DNA of 64,000 nucleotides from Streptomyces canus (lineage in GTDB: Bacteria > Actinomycetota > Actinomycetes > Streptomycetales > Streptomycetaceae). Both the position numbers and the translations under genes were made by a program. Location: the NCBI RefSeq assembly GCF_030815415.1, contig NZ_JAUSWW010000001.1, forward strand, positions 2,232,001-2,296,000, in the 5' to 3' direction. This document shows positions 17,294 to 25,838 of the stretch, piece by piece (within the stretch, counting starts at the first letter, position 1; each line of letters begins with the position of its first letter). Under the pieces are notes generated by a model that saw only the letters and a list, made by a program, of their open reading frames with translations, ran no database searches and had not been told where the DNA came from.

Positions 17294-17904
17294 GCTGGCT
17301 GGCGGCGGCGTCGACGGCGCCGGAGTCGACGCAGCAGGCGCTCGGGTATCCGTCGTTGTTTCTGCTGGTGTTGATCGGGGCGTTGGTGCCGGTGGTGCCG
17401 ACGGGGGCGCTGGTGAGTACGGCGGCGGTGGTGGCGTTCCATCAGACGGCGCCCTTCTCTCTGGCCCTGGTGTTCGTGACGGCGTCGCTGGCCGCGTTCC
17501 TCGGGGACGCGACGCTGTACTGGCTGGGGCGGCGTGGGATGAAGTCGAAGAACGGGTCGCGGTGGCTGGAGGCGATCCGGTCGCGGGCGCCGGAGGAGCG
17601 GCTTGCGCAGGCGCAGGAGAAGCTGGCCGATCATGGGGTGACCGTCCTGGTGTTGTCCCGGCTCGTGCCGGCCGGTCGCATTCCGGTGATGCTGGCGTGC
17701 CTCATGGCGAAATGGCCGATGCGGAGGTTTGTCCGCGGCAACTTCCCGGCGTGCCTGGCCTGGGCGGTCACCTACCAGCTGATCGGGATTCTGGGTGGGT
17801 CGCTGTTCAAGGAGCCTTGGGAGGGGGTGGTGGCGGCGGTGGTGCTGACCGTGGTCATCAGTCTGGCGCCCAGTGTGTGGCGGCGGGTCCGGCCTGCCGC
17901 TTGA
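17290..17904 (+). CDS. DedA-family membrane protein
   Basis: A 204-residue integral membrane protein of the DedA/SNARE-associated family, implicated in undecaprenyl phosphate or lipid transport. Visible family features are the re-entrant region ALVPVVPTGALVSTAA, FLGDATLYWLGRRGM and the arginine motif LSRLVPAGRIPVMLACLM. The length is normal. It is translationally coupled to the upstream metallo-hydrolase, which hints that the hydrolase acts on a membrane-derived compound. Confidence 0.9.
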   Translation: MSWLAAASTAPESTQQALGYPSLFLLVLIGALVPVVPTGALVSTAAVVAFHQTAPFSLALVFVTASLAAFLGDATLYWLGRRGMKSKNGSRWLEAIRSRAPEERLAQAQEKLADHGVTVLVLSRLVPAGRIPVMLACLMAKWPMRRFVRGNFPACLAWAVTYQLIGILGGSLFKEPWEGVVAAVVLTVVISLAPSVWRRVRPAA

Positions 17905-17911
17905 GGCTTCG

Positions 17912-17991
17912 TTGCGGGGTGCGGGTGTGCTGTGGCTGGTCGCGCGCCCAGCGGCGGAGCCGCTGATTGACACAGCCCCGCGCCCCTGGGT
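17912..17991. repeat. Streptomyces-type dispersed intergenic repeat with hairpin
   Basis: The stretch contains GGCTGGTCGCGCGCCCAGCG, then GCGGAGCCGC and finally CACAGCCCCGCGCCCCTGG, strings I know as a recurring intergenic element in Streptomyces chromosomes. CAGCGGC/GCCGCTG (17949-17965) forms a 7-bp hairpin with a GGA loop, and the outer parts are also partly complementary. Placed between two convergent genes, it may serve as a bidirectional terminator. Confidence 0.6.
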
Positions 17992-18000
17992 GAGTCCCCA

Positions 18001-19068
18001 TCAGCGTCGGCCAAGCAGGACCCGGGATCCTCCTACCGGTAGGTCCCACAGGTTCTCCCTGTTCAGGCCCGCCTTCGCCCACGCCGCCCGCACCCTGGTC
18101 AGGGGTTCCAGGACCGGTTCTGCCGACAGGACGAACGTGCCCCAGTGCATCGGTGCCATTCTGCGCGCGCCCAGGTCCTGGGCCGCTCGTACCGCTTCCT
18201 CCGGGTCGCAGTGGACGTCGCTGAGCCACCAGCGGGGGTTGTAGGCGCCGATGGGGAGGAGGGCGAGGTCGATGCCGGGGTAGCGCCGGCCGATGCGGGT
18301 GAACCAGTGGCCGTAGCCGGTGTCGCCGGCGAAGTAGACACGCTGTCCGTCCCGGTCGGTGAGGACCCAGCCGCCCCACAGGCTGCGGCAGGTGTCGGTG
18401 AGGCTGCGCTTGGACCAGTGGTGCGCGGGGACGAAGTCGAGGCGAACGCCGTCGAGTTCGGCCGCCTCCCACCAGTCCAGCTCGGTGATGCGGGTGAAGC
18501 GGCGGCGGCGGAACCAGGGGCCGAGTCCGGCGGGCACGAACACCGGGGTGTCGCGCGGGAGCCGGCGCAGGGTGGGGGCGTCGAGATGGTCGTAGTGGTT
18601 GTGGCTGATGACGACGGCGTCGACGGGGGGCAGCGCGTTCCAGGCGACACCGACCGGGGTGATACGGGCCGGAGTGCCGAGGATGCGGCGGGACCAGACG
18701 GGGTCGGTGAGGATGGTCAGCCCGCCGATCCGCACCACCCAACTGGCGTGCCCCGCCCAGGAGACGGCGACCGTGCGGGCGTCCACGCGGGGCAGCGGGC
18801 CGGGCTCGAACGGCAGGCGAGGGATGTCGGCGAGGCTCTCCCGGCCGGGCCGGACGGAGCCCTCGCGGGCGAACCGGGCCATGGCCTTGAGGCCGGGCAG
18901 CGGGGCGGTCAGTCGGTCGTGGAAGGTCCGCGGCCACACCCGGTGTTCGCCCAGCGGCCGGGGTTCGGCGAGCGGCGGGACGGGCGGCGCGAAGGGCGAG
19001 AGGGCCGCCGGCTCGTCGGCGTCCCGGACGGTCGTACTCGTGCTGGTCGACTCGGACTGCTGCGTCAT
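18001..19068 (-). CDS. NAPE-PLD-like metallo-beta-lactamase-fold hydrolase
   Basis: A 355-residue protein with SWAGHASWVVRIGG, zinc motif SHNHYDHLD, later histidines in PAHHWSKRS, and YFAGDTGYGHWF, matching the YtnP/NAPE-phospholipase-D-like branch. A role in lipid or phosphodiester hydrolysis is plausible. The start at 19068 (MTQQSES) is preferred over 19083 because its ATG overlaps the stop of the upstream aminotransferase-fold gene. Confidence 0.87.
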   Translation of the reverse strand: MTQQSESTSTSTTVRDADEPAALSPFAPPVPPLAEPRPLGEHRVWPRTFHDRLTAPLPGLKAMARFAREGSVRPGRESLADIPRLPFEPGPLPRVDARTVAVSWAGHASWVVRIGGLTILTDPVWSRRILGTPARITPVGVAWNALPPVDAVVISHNHYDHLDAPTLRRLPRDTPVFVPAGLGPWFRRRRFTRITELDWWEAAELDGVRLDFVPAHHWSKRSLTDTCRSLWGGWVLTDRDGQRVYFAGDTGYGHWFTRIGRRYPGIDLALLPIGAYNPRWWLSDVHCDPEEAVRAAQDLGARRMAPMHWGTFVLSAEPVLEPLTRVRAAWAKAGLNRENLWDLPVGGSRVLLGRR

Positions 19069-20312
19069 CGAGGAGGCTCCCATCGCTGAGCGTCATCGCG
19101 GAGGTCGTCGAAGACCGACTTCACAGTGATCAACGCGCGCTGCGTGTACGGCAGTTCCACCGGTGAGGGCGAACTGAGGCATTCCTCGAGTTCCGTGTCC
19201 GTTCCGGCGAGCAGCGAACCGGTCGACAACCGCACGCGCAGGGCGCCCAGGTCGTCGCCGAAGCGATGGCCGCCCGGGGCGGGCAGACCGAGCCGGGCCG
19301 TGAGGAACTCCTCCAGGTCCTGTGCGTCGCCCACCCCGTGCGCGCCGAGCGCGGTGCGCAACGGGCCGAGGTCGACGTAGAGATGCCGGCCGGCCCGCGG
19401 GGGCCGGGCCAGGGCGCCGGACGGAACGACGGCGGCGTGCGCGGCGGCGGCCACGCGCGCGTGCAGACGCACGGTGGCCGCCACGCGCGTGGTGACCGGT
19501 TCGGGTTCTGTCAGCGCGTACCCGGCCGCGGCGGCGACGGGGGCGGCGACGCGGGCGCCGAGGGCGGTGAGCACGTCCAGCACGCGCGCGTGGAGGTCGT
19601 CGGCGATCTCCCCCTCGGGGAAGCGGGCGACGGCGGCGGGCCAGCCCGGCGGCAGCAGGGCACCGGCCAGGTCGGTGACGACGGTGACCCGCTCCGGCAG
19701 CATCTCGGCGGGTCCGATCAGCACGGTGTCGTGCGGGGCGTGCACGGTGTCGCGCCAGGTCTCGTCGCTGACCACATGCAGTCCCTCGCCGACGGCGGCC
19801 TCCACGGCCTCGTGCACCGCCTCGGGCGGGGCCACCGTGGCGGTGGGGTCGTCGGCGACGGACAGCACGAGCAGCCGGGGGTCTCCGCCCTCGTCACGGA
19901 CCCGGCGCACGGTCTCCAGCAGGGCGTACGGGTCCGGTACCCCGCCGCACTCCGCCGGTGTCCCCACATGGAACACGGGTCTTCCCAACAGCCGCGCGTA
20001 CGGCGCCCACCAGGCCGCGCAGGGCCGGGGCACCAGGACGTCCCCGCCGAGGGCGGCGGTCAGGGCGAGCAGCAGCGAGGGGGCGCCGGGCGCCGCCACC
20101 ACACGCTCGGGCCCGGCGGACAGTCCACGCCGGGCCCAGTATGCGCACGCGGCCTCCAGAAGGGCGGGCCCGCCGCCGACGGGTTCGCTCCCTCCGAGGG
20201 GCGCCGCGGCGGCGAGCACGGCCGACAGTTCGGGGAGCACCGGCAGTCCGTCGGCGGGCAGTGGCGGCCCGAAGCGGACGGGGCCGTGGCCTTCGGGATC
20301 CGTCCGCCGCAT
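19065..20312 (-). CDS. Class I/II aminotransferase-fold protein lacking the catalytic lysine
   Basis: A 415-residue fold-type I protein. SVADDPTATV (151-160) stands in for the usual NP-x-NPTG, and VVSDETWRDTV (180-190) is the normal PLP-ring motif. The expected S-L-S-K followed by GWR appears as TDLAGALLPPGWP (213-225): glycine replaces the Schiff-base lysine and proline replaces the arginine. The C-terminal LRVRLSTGSL keeps the substrate arginine region. Transamination is therefore unlikely; a regulatory or binding role is possible. It is coupled to the following metallo-hydrolase. GGAGGT precedes the start. Confidence 0.8.
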   Translation of the reverse strand: MRRTDPEGHGPVRFGPPLPADGLPVLPELSAVLAAAAPLGGSEPVGGGPALLEAACAYWARRGLSAGPERVVAAPGAPSLLLALTAALGGDVLVPRPCAAWWAPYARLLGRPVFHVGTPAECGGVPDPYALLETVRRVRDEGGDPRLLVLSVADDPTATVAPPEAVHEAVEAAVGEGLHVVSDETWRDTVHAPHDTVLIGPAEMLPERVTVVTDLAGALLPPGWPAAVARFPEGEIADDLHARVLDVLTALGARVAAPVAAAAGYALTEPEPVTTRVAATVRLHARVAAAAHAAVVPSGALARPPRAGRHLYVDLGPLRTALGAHGVGDAQDLEEFLTARLGLPAPGGHRFGDDLGALRVRLSTGSLLAGTDTELEECLSSPSPVELPYTQRALITVKSVFDDLRDDAQRWEPPR

Positions 20313-20467
20313 CCGTACCTCCGGGTGAGCTGCTGGGTCACGGTGCCGTCGGGTGTGCTCCCCGGTTCTCCCTCCGTACGACGGGGGCGGCGCCTCGGCG
20401 TCCGGGTACCCAGGGTGGCGTACGCCGATAGGAATCCGCTCGAGTTGCGCCGGTCACACTCCCCGGC

Positions 20468-21091
20468 TCAGACGTCCGCGCGGGACTCCTTGCGGCGCAC
20501 CCGGTACACGGCCCCGCCGAGGGCGCCCGCGATCAGGAGGCCGCCGGTGACGAGGGCGGGTACGGAGTCGGTGAAGGCGCCGCCCTGGCCCGCCTGTACG
20601 CCGCGCTGGACGGTGGTGGCGGCGGAGCAGCTCTCGGTGCGCGGCTCGGTGCACGCGTGGCTCTCGCCACCGTGGGTCACCGTCAAGGTCGCGCTCCACT
20701 GTTTGCCCTGGCCGCCGGGCGCGTCCGGACAGGTGCCGTCGACGGTCCACGCGGAGTCCTCGCCGGCCGCGTCGGAGCCGGTCTCCAGATCCTGGGCGGA
20801 GGCGATCCGGGCGGTCCCGCGATAGGCGGGCCCGGACACCGCGGCGTCGTTCCCGGCGACCAGCTGGAGCGGCACGGTCTCCTCGTCGAAGGCCTGTGAG
20901 GTGGCCTCGAGGGTGGCCGGTGCCGTGCCGCCGGTGGGGTCGCAGGCGACGGACACGGTGACACTGGCGCCCGGCTGGACGGTACTCGGGCCGACCTCCG
21001 CGGCCGGGTCCGCGAAGGCGACCGGCACGGCGACGCCCACGGCGACACCGGCCAGAACGGCGACGGACAGGGCACGGGCGGTGCGGCGCAT
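20468..21091 (-). CDS. Exported cell-surface protein with C-terminal anchor
   Basis: A 207-residue protein with a signal peptide (RRTARALSVAVLAGVAVGVA ending near AFADPA) and an extracellular Ig-like beta-rich domain with four cysteines. A C-terminal transmembrane helix (ALVTGGLLIAGALGGAVY) is followed by RVRRKESR. There is no LPXTG motif, so it is anchored by the helix. It resembles small actinomycete surface proteins of unknown function. It lies between the aminotransferase-fold gene and the sigma factor, all on the minus strand. Confidence 0.75.
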   Translation of the reverse strand: MRRTARALSVAVLAGVAVGVAVPVAFADPAAEVGPSTVQPGASVTVSVACDPTGGTAPATLEATSQAFDEETVPLQLVAGNDAAVSGPAYRGTARIASAQDLETGSDAAGEDSAWTVDGTCPDAPGGQGKQWSATLTVTHGGESHACTEPRTESCSAATTVQRGVQAGQGGAFTDSVPALVTGGLLIAGALGGAVYRVRRKESRADV

Positions 21092-21228
21092 GGGGTGGGC
21101 TCCTTAGGCCTGCGGCTGCGAGGGCACGCAGCCATCACAGCCCGGCGAACCCGGCCCCGCGCGCGGCCGGACCCCATTGGCGGGACGTGCACGGCCAAGC
21201 GGGTGACGTCGGACCCGTCTCCCACGCG

Positions 21229-22023
21229 CTACGCGGCGTCCCTCATCACTTGTTCCCGCACCCGCCCGCAGCACCGGCTGATCAGCCGCGACACATGCAT
21301 CTGCGAGATCCCCAGCTGCTCGGCGATCCGCGACTGCGTCATGTCGCCGAAGAACCGCATGTACAGGATCGCCCGCTCCCGCTCCGGCAACGCGGCGAGC
21401 CGAGGCTTCACGGCCTCCCGGTCCACCACCGTGTCCAGCGCCGGATCCGCCGACCCGAGAGCGTCGCTCAGCGAGTACCCGTCCTCGCTCCCCGGCAGTT
21501 CCGCGTCCAGCGACAGCGCGGTGAAGCTCTCCAGCGCCTCGAGCCCCACGAGGACGTCCTCCTCGCTCATGTTCGCGTGCGCGGCGATCTCCGCGACGGT
21601 GGGCCGCCGCCCGGAGATGGTCTGCGACAGGTCCTGGGAGGCGAAGCGCACGCGGTTGCGCAGGTCCTGGACCCGCCGGGGCACGTGCAGCGTCCACATG
21701 TGGTCGCGGAAGTGCCGCTTGATCTCGCCGGTGATGGTCGGCACGGCGTAGCTCTCGAAGGCGTTGCCGCGCTCCGGGTCGTACCGGTCGACGGCCTTGA
21801 CCAGGCCGAGGGCCGCGACCTGGCGCAGGTCGTCGAAGCTCTCGCCGCGGCTGCGGAAGCGGCCCGCGAGCCGGTCGGCCATGGGCAGCCAGGCCTCGAT
21901 GATCCGGTCGCGCAGGGCGTCGTGCTGCGGGCCCGGGGGCAGTGCGGCGAGCCTGCGGAAGGCTTCCGCGGTGTCGGGGGCGTCGTCGTGCGGGTGGTGC
22001 TTCGCGCTCACTCGAAGGGACAT
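21229..22023 (-). CDS. RNA polymerase sigma factor, SigB/SigF/SigG subfamily
   Basis: A 264-residue sigma-70 family factor without region 1. Region 2 contains GLVKAVDRYDPERGNAFESY followed by AVPTITGEIKRHFRD, region 3 starts at VPRRVQDLRNRV, and region 4 ends in MTQSRIAEQLGISQMHVSRL. These are hallmarks of the stress/development sigma factors that recognise GNNT-N14-16-GGGTAC promoters. The ATG at 22023 matches the usual start; GGGAG lies 12 bases upstream. No anti-sigma gene is adjacent. Several genes 2-21 kb to the right carry matching promoter motifs. Confidence 0.92.
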   Translation of the reverse strand: MSLRVSAKHHPHDDAPDTAEAFRRLAALPPGPQHDALRDRIIEAWLPMADRLAGRFRSRGESFDDLRQVAALGLVKAVDRYDPERGNAFESYAVPTITGEIKRHFRDHMWTLHVPRRVQDLRNRVRFASQDLSQTISGRRPTVAEIAAHANMSEEDVLVGLEALESFTALSLDAELPGSEDGYSLSDALGSADPALDTVVDREAVKPRLAALPERERAILYMRFFGDMTQSRIAEQLGISQMHVSRLISRCCGRVREQVMRDAA

Positions 22024-22259
22024 GGTGCGTCGCAACTCCCTAGTCGGTGCTCTGGGTTGGACGGTCACCGTGGGAGCGCGGCCGGACAGACACAGTCGGG
22101 GCGGCCTCGGAGCCTTTCCCACGGACGTGCCTCCTGTCCGAAGCACTGTGGGTGCGCCTGCCCCCGGCCCCGGGCCGCAAACCCGGGCCCAGGTTTTCCG
22201 GGAGCCCGCACGGTCACTCGTAAGGGGCCGTATGCCCCTATGTCCGGGAGGTCCCGTCC

Positions 22260-24053
22260 ATGAGCACCAAGGTCTCCGACCACGTCCTGCAGCGGTTGCG
22301 CGAGTGGGGTGTGGACCATGTCTTCGGTTATCCCGGTGACGGCATCAACGGCCTGCTCGCCGCGTGGGGCCGGGCCGAGAACCGGCCGCGGTTCATCCAG
22401 TCGCGGCACGAGGAGATGTCGGCGTTCGAGGCGGTCGGCTACGCCAAGTTCAGCGGTCGCATAGGAGTGTGCGCGGCCACCTCGGGACCCGGCGCGATCC
22501 ATCTTCTCAACGGTCTGTACGACGCCAAGCTGGACCATGTGCCGGTGCTGGCGATCGTCGGCCAGACGCACCGCACCGCGATGGGCGGCTCGTACCAGCA
22601 GGAGGTGGATCTGCACACCCTGTTCAAGGACGTCGCCTCGGACTTCGTGGAGACGGTGACGGTCCCCGAGCAGCTGCCGAACGTCCTGGACCGCGCGATC
22701 CGCACCGCGTACGCGCGCCGCGCCCCCACCGCGATCATCATCCCGGGCGATGTCCAGGAGCTCGAATACTCGGCCCCCACCCACGAGTTCAAGATGGTGC
22801 CGTCCAGCCTGGACCGCAGTTCCTGGACGGCCGTGCCGTCCGAGGAGTCGCTGCTGCGGGCGGCCGAGATCCTCAACTCCGGTGACAAGGTGGGCATTCT
22901 GGTCGGCCAGGGCGCCTCGGGCGCGCGGGACGAGGTGGCGCGCGTCGCCGAACTGCTCGGCGCGGGCGTCGCGAAGGCGCTGCTCGGCAAGGACGCGCTG
23001 AGCGACGAACTCCCGTACGTCACCGGCTCGATCGGCCTGCTGGGCACCCGTCCGTCGTACGAGCTGATGCGCGACTGCGACACCCTGCTGACCATCGGAT
23101 CGTCGTTCCCGTACACGCAGTTTCTGCCGGACTTCGGCCAGGCGCGCGGGGTGCAGATCGACATCGACCCGCACATGGTCGGGATGCGTTATCCGTACGA
23201 GGTGAATCTCGTCGGCGATGCCAAGGCGACCCTGGAGAAGCTGATCCCGCTGCTGAACGCGGAGCGCGGACGCGAGTGGTACGACACGGTGTGCGACAAC
23301 GTACGGCGCTGGCGCGACATCATGGAGCGGCGGGCGCTCCTGTCGGCGGACCCGATCAACCCGGAGTACGTGGCCCATGTCCTGGACCCGCTGCTGCCCG
23401 GGAACGCGGTCGTCAGCTCCGACTCCGGTTCCGCGGCCAACTGGTACGCGCGCCACCTGACGATGCGGGACGGCATGCGGTCCTCGCTGTCCGGCACGCT
23501 CGCGACGATGGGCTGCGGGGTGCCGTACGCCATCGGCGCGAAGTTCGCTCACCCGGACCGGCCGGCGATCGCGCTGGTCGGGGACGGCGCGATGCAGATG
23601 AACGGCATGGCGGAGCTGATCACGGCGGCCAAGTACCGCGACCAGTGGGAGGATCCGCGGCTGGTGGTGGCCGTGTGGAACAACCACGATCTCAATCAGG
23701 TCACCTGGGAGATGCGCGCCATGGAGGGCGCCCCTTCGTTCCTGCCCTCGCAGGAACTCCCGGACGTGCAGTACGCCGCGTTCGCCCGTTCCCTGGGCCT
23801 GACCGGCATCCGTGTGGAGAAGCCCGAGGACGTGGAGGCGGGCTGGCGTGCCGGGCTCGAGGCCGACGGGCCCGCGGTGATCGAGTTCCTCACCGACCCC
23901 GCCGTGCCGCCGATCCCGCCGCACGCCACCTGGGACCAGATGGAGTCGACGGCCGCGTCGATCCTGAAGGGCGACGCGGACCGCGGCTCGATGATCAAAC
24001 AGGGGTTCAAGGCGAAGGTGCAGGAGTTCCTGCCGGGCCGGGAGAAGAAGTAG
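22260..24053 (+). CDS. Thiamine-diphosphate enzyme, pyruvate oxidase/PoxB-like
   Basis: A 597-residue ThDP enzyme of the pyruvate oxidase/dehydrogenase (quinone) group. The N-terminal PYR domain has the catalytic glutamate in SRHEEMSAF. The central FAD-binding-type domain includes LVGQGASGARDEV. The C-terminal PP domain has the magnesium site GDGAMQMNGMAELIT ending in NNHDLNQ. It would decarboxylate pyruvate to acetate with electrons passed to oxygen or quinones. GGGAGG precedes the ATG. A short hairpin (GGGGC-CGTAT-GCCCC) lies about 30 bp upstream. Acetolactate synthase is less likely given the sequence type and lack of a small subunit. Confidence 0.88.
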   Translation: MSTKVSDHVLQRLREWGVDHVFGYPGDGINGLLAAWGRAENRPRFIQSRHEEMSAFEAVGYAKFSGRIGVCAATSGPGAIHLLNGLYDAKLDHVPVLAIVGQTHRTAMGGSYQQEVDLHTLFKDVASDFVETVTVPEQLPNVLDRAIRTAYARRAPTAIIIPGDVQELEYSAPTHEFKMVPSSLDRSSWTAVPSEESLLRAAEILNSGDKVGILVGQGASGARDEVARVAELLGAGVAKALLGKDALSDELPYVTGSIGLLGTRPSYELMRDCDTLLTIGSSFPYTQFLPDFGQARGVQIDIDPHMVGMRYPYEVNLVGDAKATLEKLIPLLNAERGREWYDTVCDNVRRWRDIMERRALLSADPINPEYVAHVLDPLLPGNAVVSSDSGSAANWYARHLTMRDGMRSSLSGTLATMGCGVPYAIGAKFAHPDRPAIALVGDGAMQMNGMAELITAAKYRDQWEDPRLVVAVWNNHDLNQVTWEMRAMEGAPSFLPSQELPDVQYAAFARSLGLTGIRVEKPEDVEAGWRAGLEADGPAVIEFLTDPAVPPIPPHATWDQMESTAASILKGDADRGSMIKQGFKAKVQEFLPGREKK

Positions 24054-24168
24054 GCGGCAGCGGGACCGCCTCCTCCCGCTCCGTGGGCAGGAGCAGCTCC
24101 TCGTAGCGGCCCAGTGCCAGCACCGTGCCGAGCATGAGGAGCGGGATGAGCACAGCGAGTAGCACCAT
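24007..24168 (-). CDS. Small single-pass membrane protein (53 aa)
   Basis: The ATG at 24168 has a strong ribosome binding site (GGGGAGGG, eight bases away). The protein begins MVLLAVLIPLLMLGTVLALG, one transmembrane helix, followed by RYEELLLPTE and a proline-rich tail. The 3' end overlaps the convergent ThDP gene by 47 bp. I believe similar short proteins recur in streptomycetes but know no function. Confidence 0.7.
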   Translation of the reverse strand: MVLLAVLIPLLMLGTVLALGRYEELLLPTEREEAVPLPPTSSPGPAGTPAPSP

Positions 24169-24240
24169 GGCGTTTCCCTCCCCGGGGATCGCGTGGGGGG
24201 CGTCCGGCCGGGTCTCCCCCGAAAGGGAGGACAAACCCCC

Positions 24241-24265
24241 GTGTCGGGGTCCGGTCCTCGGGTAC
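24241..24265 (+). promoter_or_regulatory. SigB-type promoter (GTGT-N15-GGGTAC)
   Basis: GTGT at 24241 and GGGTAC at 24260-24265 match the GNNT-N14-16-GGGTAY consensus exactly with 15-base spacing. The DUF2795 gene starts 35 bp downstream. Confidence 0.7.
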
Positions 24266-24300
24266 GCGGAGCCCACCCCCGAAGATCTGGAAGGAGCGCC

Positions 24301-24681
24301 ATGCAGCGTGGCAGCGACCGGCTGAGCGTCCACCGCGACGACGAGATGAAGCACGAACTACAAGGCCTGCTGAGGTCCGGGCATCCCACCCGGAGCGAGG
24401 AGTGGCACGACCCCGAGCCGACCGCCGACGACGATCCGGAGATCGCGGGCGGGCCCGTGGCGCCGGGCGGCTCCCGGGCGTCCCTGGGAGTGGTCCGGAT
24501 GGAGCTGGCCCGGCATCTGAACCGCAGCGCGTTCCCGGCGAGCGCGCACCACCTGGCCGGCACGCTGCGCCGCGCGTACGCGCCGGACACCCTGGTCGAC
24601 GCCGTGGCGCGGCTGCCGCACAAGGAGCACTACGCGACCGTGCAGGAGCTGGCCCAGGCGCTGACCCGGCCCGGCGCATAG
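24301..24681 (+). CDS. DUF2795 domain protein (126 aa)
   Basis: The C-terminal part (residues about 68-124) matches DUF2795: LARHLNRSAFPASAHHLAGT, then DTLVDAVARLPHKEHYATVQELAQAL. The N-terminal half is acidic and disordered-looking. DUF2795 proteins are small and of unknown function, often found with stress genes in actinobacteria. AAGGAG precedes the ATG, and an exact SigB-type promoter motif lies just upstream. Confidence 0.85.
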   Translation: MQRGSDRLSVHRDDEMKHELQGLLRSGHPTRSEEWHDPEPTADDDPEIAGGPVAPGGSRASLGVVRMELARHLNRSAFPASAHHLAGTLRRAYAPDTLVDAVARLPHKEHYATVQELAQALTRPGA

Positions 24682-24700
24682 GGCCCGGCCCCCGGGGTAC
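24676..24700 (+). promoter_or_regulatory. SigB-type promoter (GCAT-N15-GGGTAC)
   Basis: GCAT at 24676-24679 and GGGTAC at 24695-24700 fit the consensus with 15-base spacing, 44 bp before the CBS-domain gene. It begins inside the end of the DUF2795 gene, so the downstream unit may have its own start point. Confidence 0.65.
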
Positions 24701-24744
24701 TGCGGGCGGCGTCAGCCGAGAAGACCGAGGAAGGGCCCACAGTG

Positions 24745-25176
24745 ATGGCTGAACTCGTGAAGGACGTCATGACCCCGGGGGTGGTCGCCGTCCGCCCGGA
24801 CGCCTCGCTCGTCGAGGCGGCGCAGCTGATGCGCGCGCAGGACATCGGCGACGTCCTGGTGGCCGACGGACAGCGGATCGTCGGGATGCTCACCGACCGC
24901 GACATCACGGTGCGGGCGGTCGCCGAGGGCGTCGATCCGCTGACGGCGAGCGCCGGATCGGTGTGCACCCCGGACCCGGTGCTGGTCGCCCCGCACGACC
25001 CGGTGGCCGCCGCGGCGGCGCTGATGCGGGCGCACGCGGTGCGCCGGCTGCCGGTCGTCGAGGAGGGGCTGCCGGTCGGCGTGGTCAGCCTCGGTGACCT
25101 GGCCGAGGCGGAGAACCCCGGCTCGGTGCTCGCCGAGATCAGCAGGTCCGCACCCGACCACCAGGACACCGTGTGA
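24745..25176 (+). CDS. CBS-domain pair protein
   Basis: A 143-residue protein made of two CBS domains (about residues 8-60 and 75-128). Each opens with the usual pattern: VMTPGVVAVRPDASLVEAA and CTPDPVLVAPHDPVAAAAAL. The domains bind adenine nucleotides as an energy sensor. A GTG one codon upstream is an alternative start. AGGAAGG precedes it. The gene overlaps the next start by four bases and heads a run that continues through the DJ-1 and catalase genes. Confidence 0.92.
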   Translation: MAELVKDVMTPGVVAVRPDASLVEAAQLMRAQDIGDVLVADGQRIVGMLTDRDITVRAVAEGVDPLTASAGSVCTPDPVLVAPHDPVAAAAALMRAHAVRRLPVVEEGLPVGVVSLGDLAEAENPGSVLAEISRSAPDHQDTV

Positions 25177-25832
25177 GCCGGGACCAGGCCATGGAGGTCC
25201 GGGCCACGAGCGCCGGCGGTGTCGACGTCGGCGAGGTCACGACCCGCTATCTGCTGTACGGGCTGCTGCCGAGCTGGTTCGTGCCCGGACTCGCCGACTG
25301 GATGATGCACCGGCGCACCCGTATCGAGGACACGGCGGGCACCAAGGAGTCGGTGATCCACGCACTGATGATGGCCGAGGTCGGCATCCCGATCGCCGCC
25401 ACGCTGCGCTACGAGGTCAACCCGGCCCTGCTCGCCGTGCAGCTGGGCGGCGCGGCGGTGCACGAGGCGACCGCGCTGTGGGACGTGCGGACGGCCGTGG
25501 ACAGCGGCCGTGAGGTCCGGCCGATCGAGCAGCACATCCACAGCTTTCTGGAGTCGCTGCCGTTCGGTGCGCTGGCCTCGCTGATGTGTCTGCACGCCGA
25601 CCAGGTGAAGTCCCTGCTGCGCGGGGGCCGCGGCGATCCGGACGCATGGCGTCTGGTGCCGCGGCGGCGGCCGCTGTCCCGTGCCTATCTGGCGGGCGTC
25701 GCGGCCGCGATCGGCAGCTGTGTGCTGCTGCCGTACGGCGAGGAGCTGTTGCGCTGCCGGCGGGCGGCCCGACGGAACAAGAAACGCGCGCCGAGCGACG
25801 AGGCCGAGTGGCGTGCCACGAAAGGACGTTGA
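25173..25832 (+). CDS. Conserved membrane protein, histidine-rich (219 aa)
   Basis: The protein has weak hydrophobic segments near residues 28-45, 60-90 and 170-190, and a pattern of conserved-looking charged residues: DWMMHRRTRIEDTAGTKES, then HALMMAEVGIP, HEATALWD and PIEQHIHSFLES. Spaced histidines and acids suggest a metal-binding four-helix membrane protein, but I cannot name the family. Its GTG overlaps the CBS gene stop and it ends six bases before the DJ-1 gene. Confidence 0.75.
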   Translation: MSRDQAMEVRATSAGGVDVGEVTTRYLLYGLLPSWFVPGLADWMMHRRTRIEDTAGTKESVIHALMMAEVGIPIAATLRYEVNPALLAVQLGGAAVHEATALWDVRTAVDSGREVRPIEQHIHSFLESLPFGALASLMCLHADQVKSLLRGGRGDPDAWRLVPRRRPLSRAYLAGVAAAIGSCVLLPYGEELLRCRRAARRNKKRAPSDEAEWRATKGR

Positions 25833-25838
25833 GGATTC

